Positions 17,087 to 23,794 of a stretch of DNA of 64,000 bases are shown here, one piece after another. Position numbers and translations under genes: made by a program. The stretch comes from CBDFNN01 sp965250215 (GTDB taxonomy: Bacteria; Bacteroidota; Rhodothermia; Rhodothermales; DATKEJ01): assembly GCA_965250215.1 (NCBI GenBank), contig CBDFNN010000004.1, positions 3,720,001 to 3,784,000 of the forward strand, written 5' to 3'. The notes beneath the pieces were generated by a model. That model was not told the DNA's origin and searched no databases. It saw only the letters and a program-made list of their open reading frames with translations. Each line of letters begins with the position of its first letter. Positions within the stretch are counted from its first letter, which is position 1.

Positions 17087-18517
17087 ATCAAAAAATACCA
17101 TTCCATAATTCTTCGAGCCCTGCCGGGTCCATTTATTACCTCCTTGCTGGTACTGATATTTTTGATTTTGCTTCAGTTTCTGATGCGCTATCTGCCTGAG
17201 TTGGTTGGGAAGGGATTGAGTTTTTCCATCATCGTGGAGATTATTTCCTACAACCTGGCCTACATGCTTGTCCTTTCCGTCCCCATGTCCGTGCTTATTG
17301 CAACGATTTATGTCTTTGCAAGACTAGTTCAGTCCGGTGCCTATATGGTTATGAAAGGATCTGGAGTTTCTCTCTTGCAAATCATCTGGCCCGTTGTGCT
17401 GATCGGTTGCTTGGTTGGCGCAGGGATGACCTATTTCAACAACTATATGTTGCCCGAGGCAAACTACCGGGCAAAAAATCTATGGCAGGATATCAGGCAG
17501 AAGAAGCCCGCCTTCGGTTTAGAAGAAGGCGTTTTCAATGACGATCTAAACGGTTACAGCATTCGAGCATTTGGTATCGACGAAGAGGGATCGAATCTGA
17601 CTCAAGTAACCGTCATTGATGACAGTGACAAAAATGGCAAGAAGACTACGATGCTCGCCGAGAGAGGTCTCATGATTACCAAGCCTGAGCAAGGTCGAAT
17701 CGAGCTAACTCTTACAAACGGAGAGATCCACAGGAAAAGCTCTGGGAAGCAAGAGGATTATGAAAGACTGCGTTTTGGAAAGCACAAGATGTATCTCGAC
17801 ATATCTGAGCTGAATTTCCAACGAAGCGATAATCAATCGGCCTCAAGATCGGATCGGACCACAACTACTCCTGTCATGCGAACTATGGTCGATTCTCTCG
17901 AAAACAGGGTCGAAGAACTGAAGGCTGGTATGTTCGCACAGATGAAACGTCTTGGCGGTGACTTACAAAAAGAGGCTGAAATTAAAGACAAAGCCGTCAG
18001 TGCCCAGTCTAATAAAGTGACAGATAGAGGTAGCACGATTGCTGTCTCAGATTCGACTCAAACCCTTCTCACAGAAATCGAGGAGGCTTCGGCAAGTGTT
18101 CGAAGAATAAAGGCTGAGTTAGCAACCACAGCAAGCAGTATTAAATGGTCGAACAATCGGGCAGATCGATATCGCGTGGAGATCTATAAGAAGTACTCCC
18201 TCGCAATCGCTTGTATTGTTTTCATGCTGATCGGAATTCCACTGGGACTTATGATTAAGAAAGGTGGGATTGACAAAGTCGCGATCCTCTCCATCGGAAT
18301 ATTTCTATTCTATTGGATCACTCTCGTTACTGGTGAAAAAAGTGCAGACCGCGGAGACTTGGAGCCTTGGATCGGGATGTGGATTGCGAATCTCGTAATT
18401 GGAGTCATCGCGCTCTTTTTGATTGGCCGAGTAGCGATGGGCAGGACGAGTTTGCCGTTTTCTGTCGGCCGTTTGACGTCATTCTTCTCTAGATCAAATG
18501 AACAGCAAGCTCCATGA
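17087..18517 (+). CDS. LptF/LptG-type LPS export permease
   Basis: Inner-membrane permease of the LptB2FG ABC exporter, which extracts LPS from the membrane and pushes it to LptE/LptD. The architecture fits YjgP/YjgQ: one helix pair at the N-terminus, a periplasmic beta-jellyroll domain (LPEANYRAKNLWQDIRQKKPAFGLEEGVFND), and three C-terminal helices. A charged insert (SLENRVEELKAG to SSIKWSNNRADRY, with coiled-coil character) precedes the last helices. The first standard start is a TTG at 17144, but the family N-terminus (IKKYHSIILRALPGPFITS) is encoded in frame upstream with no ATG, GTG or TTG before the stop at 17045. The ATC at 17087 sits where Met is expected. Whether it is LptF or LptG is not decided. 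Confidence 0.87.
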   Translation: MKKYHSIILRALPGPFITSLLVLIFLILLQFLMRYLPELVGKGLSFSIIVEIISYNLAYMLVLSVPMSVLIATIYVFARLVQSGAYMVMKGSGVSLLQIIWPVVLIGCLVGAGMTYFNNYMLPEANYRAKNLWQDIRQKKPAFGLEEGVFNDDLNGYSIRAFGIDEEGSNLTQVTVIDDSDKNGKKTTMLAERGLMITKPEQGRIELTLTNGEIHRKSSGKQEDYERLRFGKHKMYLDISELNFQRSDNQSASRSDRTTTTPVMRTMVDSLENRVEELKAGMFAQMKRLGGDLQKEAEIKDKAVSAQSNKVTDRGSTIAVSDSTQTLLTEIEEASASVRRIKAELATTASSIKWSNNRADRYRVEIYKKYSLAIACIVFMLIGIPLGLMIKKGGIDKVAILSIGIFLFYWITLVTGEKSADRGDLEPWIGMWIANLVIGVIALFLIGRVAMGRTSLPFSVGRLTSFFSRSNEQQAP

Positions 18518-18532
18518 ACGATCTCCTTCCTT

Positions 18533-18572
18533 CCCGATTTTCTGATTTTCTGATTGTCCGATACTCCGACAA
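18533..18572. repeat. Octamer tandem array, TCNGATTN type, 5 units
   Basis: CCCGATTT, TCTGATTT, TCTGATTG, TCCGATAC, TCCGACAA follow one another without gaps, 15 bases after the LptF/G stop. Same octamer family as 7993-8024 and 34323-34362. Confidence 0.7.
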
Positions 18573-18592
18573 CTTGATTTATCCAACTACCC

Positions 18593-18648
18593 AGCCCCTC
18601 AGCTCCTCAGCCACCTAGCCCCTCAGCCACCTAGCCCCTCAGCCCCCC
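18593..18648. repeat. C-rich octamer tandem array, AGCCCCTC, 7 units
   Basis: Units AGCCCCTC, AGCTCCTC, AGCCACCT, AGCCCCTC, AGCCACCT, AGCCCCTC, AGCCCCCC end three bases before the rsmI ATG (18652), leaving no Shine-Dalgarno sequence. The same octamer recurs at 58484-58531. Confidence 0.85.
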
Positions 18649-18651
18649 TCT

Positions 18652-19320
18652 ATGCTTTACCTCGTCCCTACTCCAATCGGCAACCTCGAAGACATCACCC
18701 TGCGCGCGCTGAAGGTCCTCAAGTCCGTCGACCTCATCGCGTGCGAGGACACAAGAACCTCTGGAAAACTCCTCAATCATTTCGATATCAAGACCCGAAC
18801 GACGAGCTACCACGATCACAATGAAGCCAAAAAAGCGCCCGAGCTAGTAAGCAGGATGGAGGCGGGCGAGACTATCGCACTTATAAGTGATGCAGGTTCT
18901 CCTGGGATTTCTGACCCAGGGTTTTATTTGGTTAGAGAATGTATCAGAAATTCAATTCAAATTGTCGCCCTTCCAGGAGCCTCAGCCCTTGTCCCGGCTC
19001 TAACCCTTAGTGGCTTAGCGAGCCATAGATTTGTCTTTGAAGGATTTTTGCCTGTCAAGAAAGGACGCCAAACCAGACTCAATGAATTAAAAGACGAAGT
19101 CCGAACCATGGTCTTTTATGAGTCGCCTCATCGTCTCCTAAAAACACTAAATCACTTGGCTGAGACGTTTGGAGAAGATAGACAGGCATCGATCTCCAGG
19201 GAGATGACTAAAATGTTTGAGGAAACGGCGCGAGGAAGCCTTAGAGAACTCATCGCCTACTTTGAAGCTAAACCCAAAATTAAAGGCGAAATCGTTGTAT
19301 CCCTTGCTGGGCGAAACTAG
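18652..19320 (+). CDS. rsmI: 16S rRNA (cytidine1402-2'-O)-methyltransferase RsmI
   Basis: SAM-dependent tetrapyrrole-methylase-fold enzyme that 2'-O-methylates C1402 of 16S rRNA at the P site. 222 residues. It begins MLYLVPTPIGNLEDITLRAL, the family hallmark, followed by ACEDTRTSGKLL, LISDAGSPGISDPGF (SAM loop), VALPGASALVPALTLSG and FVFEGFLPVKKG. It lacks the extra C-terminal domain of E. coli RsmI, which is common in other phyla. It is preceded by two octamer arrays right up to the start codon and has no visible ribosome binding site. Convincing. Confidence 0.95.
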   Translation: MLYLVPTPIGNLEDITLRALKVLKSVDLIACEDTRTSGKLLNHFDIKTRTTSYHDHNEAKKAPELVSRMEAGETIALISDAGSPGISDPGFYLVRECIRNSIQIVALPGASALVPALTLSGLASHRFVFEGFLPVKKGRQTRLNELKDEVRTMVFYESPHRLLKTLNHLAETFGEDRQASISREMTKMFEETARGSLRELIAYFEAKPKIKGEIVVSLAGRN

Positions 19321-19369
19321 TTTGCGGTCTAGAAGTGCTCTGATTTGTCGAATGCCATATACATGCACC

Positions 19370-19404
19370 CGATCAACGCGTAACGATCAACGCGAAACGA
19401 CCCA
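19370..19404. repeat. Heptamer tandem array, CGATCAA/CGCGTAA, 5 units
   Basis: CGATCAA, CGCGTAA, CGATCAA, CGCGAAA, CGACCCA form a 7-base (or 14-base) periodic array ending three bases before the ATG of the DUF2723 gene. No Shine-Dalgarno sequence lies between. Confidence 0.75.
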
Positions 19405-19407
19405 TTA

Positions 19408-22275
19408 ATGAAGAAATTCTCTATTGAGACCATCGTTGGAGCGGTGGTTTTTCTCTACTCTTTTATCCTCTACACCTTTACCGTTTCCCCAACGGCTTCT
19501 TTTTGGGATTGCGGCGAGTTCATCGCAATCGCCAATAGATTGCAGGTTTCTCATCCTCCGGGTGCGCCATTCTATATGATATTGGGACGCTTCGTATCCA
19601 TGTTTGCCCCAACGCCTTACATCTCTCTAGCGGTCAATATGCTCTCGGTTCTGGGCAGTGCCTTGACGGTTCTGTTTGCACACTTATCGATTGTCTACTT
19701 GATCAAAGAATGGAAAGGTAATTCTGACGCTTGGTCAAAGGCGGACATGGTCGAAGCCCTAGCTGGCGGTGTAATTGGGTCCCTGACATTTGCAGTAACT
19801 GACTCTTTCTGGTTCAATGCAGTCGAAGCCGAGGTTTACTCACTGTCCATGTTCTTCACAGCTGTTGTTGTTTGGCTCATCATGAAATGGACAGTCGAGA
19901 TTAAGAAAGAGCGAGTAAGTCTAAGCGGCGCATCTGGATTCAACCCCATCACGACCCGATATCTTGTAATCATTGCCTACATCTTTGGGCTCGCCATCGG
20001 GATTCACCTGCTGAATTTGCTAGCAATTTTCTTCGTCGCACTTATTGTATTCTTCGAAAGATTCGATCAACCTGAATGGAGTTCTGGAAAGAGATTCTCG
20101 AAAATCCTTATCGCAGGATTGATTGCATCGGTAGCATTTTTCTCGATATATCCGGGGATAATTCTCTGGCTACCTGAGCTCGCCAATAAGCTGGATTCCT
20201 TGGTGATATCCCTGGGAGGAGTAGCTCTTCTAACCGTCGGCGCGGTCTACTACACACAAAAGAATAGAAAGCCCGTTGCCAACATGATGGCCGTCTCGTT
20301 CTTGGTTGTTCTGATCGGTTATTCCACCTATGCACTGATCTTTATTCGCTCAGCCGCGAACCCTCCTATCGACGAGAACGACCCTGAAAACGTAGAAGCC
20401 ATCGTTTCATATTTGAAGCGTGATCAGTACGGCTCGACGCCACTTATGAGTGGGCTTTCCTACGATAACAGAACTAGGAATATTGACAAAGAGAAGGCTT
20501 TCCCAAGACGCTATTCACCAATGCCAGCCCATGTCAATTTCTACAGCAGGTACAAATCCGATGGCCAGTATTTCATGGACTATCAGATACGGCACATGTA
20601 TGTCCGATACTTCATGTGGAATTTCTCAGGGAAGGAAAGTGACGTACAAGACGCAGCATGGCTAACTGGATTCGAGGCAAAGCCGCAATTTGTCAGGCCC
20701 CAAACACCAAGCGAAAGTAAGTCGCGCAACGTCTATTTCATGTTGCCTTTCTTATTGGGTCTTTTCGGAATGGTCTATCATATCAAGAGAGACTGGAGAA
20801 GGGCCTTCTCCGTCGGTATGCTCTTCTTTGTGACAGGTATCGGGATAATTATATACCTCAACCAGACCCCAATGCAGCCGAGGGAACGTGACTATTCCTA
20901 TGTTGCGAGCTTCTTTGCATTCTCACTTTGGATTGGAATAGGTGCCACGGCGGCTATTGAATGGCTTCGCTCCCTTACGTCAAAGACTGTTGATCCGAGC
21001 CAGTCTCTGACCGGGCCAATAGCCTTGGCCGCCATTTTATTCTTGATGATCCCAGGTTGGATGGCCTATCAAAATTATGACGATCACGATCGATCCGGGA
21101 GATATGTAGCAACCGATTATGCTTACAATCTCCTGAACAGTCTCGAAGAGAATGCCATCTTATTCACTAATGGAGACAACGACACTTTCCCACTATGGTA
21201 CTTACAGGAAGTCGAAGGCGTCAGGCAGGACGTCAGAGTTGTTTGTCTATCTCTCCTTAATACCCCTTGGTACATCAAGCAGATGAAGAATCAGTTCTCT
21301 CGTGATTCCGCTCCTCTTCCAGTGTCCTTCACTGATGGAGAGATAGATAAACTGGAAATTCAAGGATGGCAGCCACGTCAAATATCGATTCCCGTGGACA
21401 CCGCCGCAATATTTCAGCGCGATGAACTTCTTCCCGTATCAAGGAATGAAAGAGGTAAACTTGAAAGTCCGATGCAGTGGACCCTTCAGGGCCGTCGGTA
21501 CAGCGATGAATTCAACCTACTTCAGGTTGTTGACATGGCTTCCCTCGACATCATCACAAGTAACGCAAGAGAGGGTTGGAAGAGACCCGTCTATTTTGCC
21601 AACACGACAAGTACCGAGGGCCAGTTAAATCTTCAAGACTACTTCCAGTCGGAAGGACTTGCCTACCGTATCGTTCCGATCAAAAATGACGGCGGCTTGG
21701 GTGGTAGTATCGTTCCCGAAATTGCTCTTGATCGATTCCGGAAGTTCAAATTCACGAATCTAAACGATGAAGGAGTTTATTTCGACGAAAACATTCGTCG
21801 GATGATGGACAACTATAGAATTACTTATACGATTGCGGCCCAGGACTTGATCGACAAAGGACGAATGGACGAAGCCAAGGAGATCCTTTCTACTCTACGA
21901 GAGAAAATCCCCTACGAGACGATTCCATCTGGGACCTATTCCGCACTGCTCATGACGCAGGCGATGAACGCCTTAGGAGATTCAGAAATGGCAGTCGAAA
22001 TGGCTAAAACAGCTGGACCATACGCTTTGGGCGCTTTGGAGAATGCCCAGTCCGAACAAGACATAAGCATGGTTCAGCAGTTCATTTCTCTTATTCAGTA
22101 TACCTTTATCGAATTTGATGATTTACAAGGTGCTCTAGACTTCTCGAATCAGCTAGCAGATGCAACGGGAGATGAATCACACAGAGAGAGCATGGAGTCG
22201 CTAGAAAGATTCCGATCTCAGCTTAAAGAATCGCAATCTCGAGCTGCTGCACCGAGCGAAGATGGAGGTCAATAA
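19408..22275 (+). CDS. DUF2723 membrane protein, predicted protein O-glycosyltransferase (TMEM260-like)
   Basis: 955 residues. An N-terminal GT-C-like membrane domain of about 12 helices spans residues 5-560. The family signature is SPTASFWDCGEFIAIANRLQVSHPPGAPFY (residues 28-57), with an acidic Asp-Cys-Gly-Glu core. A soluble region follows, with FTNGDNDTFPLWYLQEVEGVR (typical of DUF2723) and a TPR-like helical tail after about residue 800. The human homologue TMEM260 is an O-mannosyltransferase. By analogy this enzyme may glycosylate exported proteins from a lipid-linked sugar; this is inferred from homology. The start is the ATG after a heptamer array. Confidence 0.85.
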   Translation: MKKFSIETIVGAVVFLYSFILYTFTVSPTASFWDCGEFIAIANRLQVSHPPGAPFYMILGRFVSMFAPTPYISLAVNMLSVLGSALTVLFAHLSIVYLIKEWKGNSDAWSKADMVEALAGGVIGSLTFAVTDSFWFNAVEAEVYSLSMFFTAVVVWLIMKWTVEIKKERVSLSGASGFNPITTRYLVIIAYIFGLAIGIHLLNLLAIFFVALIVFFERFDQPEWSSGKRFSKILIAGLIASVAFFSIYPGIILWLPELANKLDSLVISLGGVALLTVGAVYYTQKNRKPVANMMAVSFLVVLIGYSTYALIFIRSAANPPIDENDPENVEAIVSYLKRDQYGSTPLMSGLSYDNRTRNIDKEKAFPRRYSPMPAHVNFYSRYKSDGQYFMDYQIRHMYVRYFMWNFSGKESDVQDAAWLTGFEAKPQFVRPQTPSESKSRNVYFMLPFLLGLFGMVYHIKRDWRRAFSVGMLFFVTGIGIIIYLNQTPMQPRERDYSYVASFFAFSLWIGIGATAAIEWLRSLTSKTVDPSQSLTGPIALAAILFLMIPGWMAYQNYDDHDRSGRYVATDYAYNLLNSLEENAILFTNGDNDTFPLWYLQEVEGVRQDVRVVCLSLLNTPWYIKQMKNQFSRDSAPLPVSFTDGEIDKLEIQGWQPRQISIPVDTAAIFQRDELLPVSRNERGKLESPMQWTLQGRRYSDEFNLLQVVDMASLDIITSNAREGWKRPVYFANTTSTEGQLNLQDYFQSEGLAYRIVPIKNDGGLGGSIVPEIALDRFRKFKFTNLNDEGVYFDENIRRMMDNYRITYTIAAQDLIDKGRMDEAKEILSTLREKIPYETIPSGTYSALLMTQAMNALGDSEMAVEMAKTAGPYALGALENAQSEQDISMVQQFISLIQYTFIEFDDLQGALDFSNQLADATGDESHRESMESLERFRSQLKESQSRAAAPSEDGGQ

Positions 22276-22315
22276 TCCTTGTTGTTTTTAGAACTGTCCT
22301 AGGCTACCTTTCGGC

Positions 22316-22774
22316 ATGCTTTTTTCATTCACAGAAAACGATTTAACAGAGATAGCGGAGGCTCTGGAAGGCGAGGCGAAAGTTGACGGTAAACTTGTCA
22401 GCATTGCCTTAGTCGATCCAAGTAGTGGCCGGACCCTTTCTCTTGAAATCCGAACCGCGCTCGAATTACCAGACGACATATCAGATCGTCCAAGTAATTT
22501 AGTGACCGTTTATGCCCACAATTCCCTTCTTCAACTTCAAAACTGTACTGGTTTCATAACCAGTAAGGAGCTTGGGGAGGTAATCTTTTTCGCTAGGCAC
22601 GGAGGATCAACCAGTGGACTCGTCGTCGAGAAGCAAGCTGGATGTTCGCTCTATGCCAATGTTGATGAACGACTGTTCACAAAAGACTTTACCCAGCTAC
22701 CTCCTGAAGTCCTTATGAGTAGTGTTGCGCTTTCGATGAGCGAGAGCTTGTTCAACACAGATTTCGAAGACTAA
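22316..22774 (+). CDS. Unknown small cytoplasmic protein
   Basis: 152 residues, not recognised. There is no signal or membrane segment. It looks like a mixed alpha/beta protein with an amphipathic start (FTENDLTEIAEALEG) and strands (KLVSIALVD, NLVTVYAHNS, GEVIFFARHGG, GLVVEKQAGCSLYANVD). It sits between the DUF2723 gene and ybeY on the same strand. The coding call rests on an uninterrupted frame and operon-like position. Confidence 0.6.
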   Translation: MLFSFTENDLTEIAEALEGEAKVDGKLVSIALVDPSSGRTLSLEIRTALELPDDISDRPSNLVTVYAHNSLLQLQNCTGFITSKELGEVIFFARHGGSTSGLVVEKQAGCSLYANVDERLFTKDFTQLPPEVLMSSVALSMSESLFNTDFED

Positions 22775-22947
22775 GATCGAAGAAGAAGTCAGGAGTCCAT
22801 GTCCAAGCAAGGGAGATTCGAACCGTATGTTCTCTTTTTCGAGTTTTCTCGATTACAGATACCCAGGTATCTCTCGTCCTAGAAAATGTCTCAGGACTCA
22901 TTGCGTCCCTGCTGAAAAAGTAAACAGGACGTATCACCTTTAGGTAC

Positions 22948-23361
22948 ATGATCGAAACGATTGCTGTAGTAGAAACGGAGTTCGGATTCTCCGACTTTGA
23001 GGAGATCTGTAACAGAGTTGCCGATGCAGAGGCTTACGCAATCAATTCTCTAACGATCATTATTTGTGGTCATGAAAAAATATCCGAACTCAATCTAGCC
23101 TACTTGGAGCGTGACTATGCGACAGATGTTCTGGCCTTTGATCTTCGTCCAGAGGAGGACTCGAATCTAAATGAAATCGACGGCGAAATCTATTTAGATG
23201 TAGAGACCGCGCGGGAAAGAGCTCCTGAATTTGAGACCACGACCGAGAAAGAGCTCCAAAGATACCTAATTCACGGATTGCTACACCTGTGTGGTTATAC
23301 CGATAAAGAGGAGTCAGGAAAATCTCTGATGTCAAGCAAAGAAGAGACCTATCTATCTTGA
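22948..23361 (+). CDS. ybeY: Endoribonuclease YbeY (rRNA maturation and quality control)
   Basis: 137-residue zinc-dependent RNase acting in 16S rRNA 3'-end maturation and ribosome quality control. The segment HEKISELNLAYLERDYATDVLAFDL matches the family N-half. The zinc site reads HGLLHLCGYTDKEESG: two His are kept, and the third position is Asp instead of the His of proteobacterial HGxxHLxGxDH, as is usual in Bacteroidota. The tail (LMSSKEETYL) is also typical. Its TGA overlaps the TTG of the DoxX remnant frame. Confidence 0.93.
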   Translation: MIETIAVVETEFGFSDFEEICNRVADAEAYAINSLTIIICGHEKISELNLAYLERDYATDVLAFDLRPEEDSNLNEIDGEIYLDVETARERAPEFETTTEKELQRYLIHGLLHLCGYTDKEESGKSLMSSKEETYLS

Positions 23362-23369
23362 TAGCTGCG

Positions 23370-23534
23370 ATGCTCGCCTTTACCATGCTGATTGCGTGGC
23401 TTCGTCACCAGATTAGTGGTGAAGGAAATGCTGGGCACGCCTTCAAGAACATGGTCGTGCTTCTAGGACTCCTTCCATTGGGGCCTGGCAAATACAGTCT
23501 AGACGCCTGGCTCGCGAAAAAGAAAGGTGTTTAA
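23370..23534 (+). pseudogene. DoxX family remnant, C-terminal third only
   Basis: A 54-codon frame directly after ybeY reads MLAFTMLIAWLRHQIS, then GHAFKNMVVLLGLLPLGPGKYSLDAWL. The GPGKYSLDAWL motif is the characteristic end of DoxX-like membrane proteins, which normally have ~130-150 residues and four helices. Only the last helix or two are present, because the preceding DNA is ybeY in another frame. A TTG at 23358 extends the frame by four codons and overlaps the ybeY stop. It is read as a truncated gene, though a functional microprotein cannot be excluded. Confidence 0.55.
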
Positions 23535-23740
23535 TCCTTGATCATTGGTTTTTGGTCAAAGGACCTAAGACCAAATCGAAGGTAGATGTTTGGCAAAAGA
23601 GGGCAAATACTTCTAGCAAGGAGTGAGATTTTCAGACACAGGCCACAAGAATTAGACTAACTATTTTTGAGTACTTGACCTACTGTCTTCCGGCTCACTC
23701 GGGGACCTATTTAATGTATATATAGTCACAAAAGCCCCCT

Positions 23741-23760
23741 TCGATTTAGAGGTAAATCGA
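23741..23760. promoter_or_regulatory. 8+8 inverted repeat upstream of the barrel-PKD gene
   Basis: TCGATTTA-gagg-TAAATCGA is a perfect hairpin with a 4-base loop, 34 bases before the likely start at 23795. It could be a leader hairpin or an operator. The rest of the 23535-23794 gap shows only AT-rich sequence with no convincing promoter boxes. Confidence 0.35.
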
Positions 23761-23794
23761 GCGTATTAGATATTATACCTCAACAAGAGAAGTC

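Noticed and set aside
18593..18648. Possible CRISPR array
   Set aside because: Units are 8 bases, contiguous, with no spacers, and no cas gene lies in the window.
22799..22840. GATTCGAACC, which looks like the reverse complement of a tRNA T-loop
   Set aside because: The flanking bases do not form a T-stem, and no acceptor, D or anticodon arms can be built on either strand.
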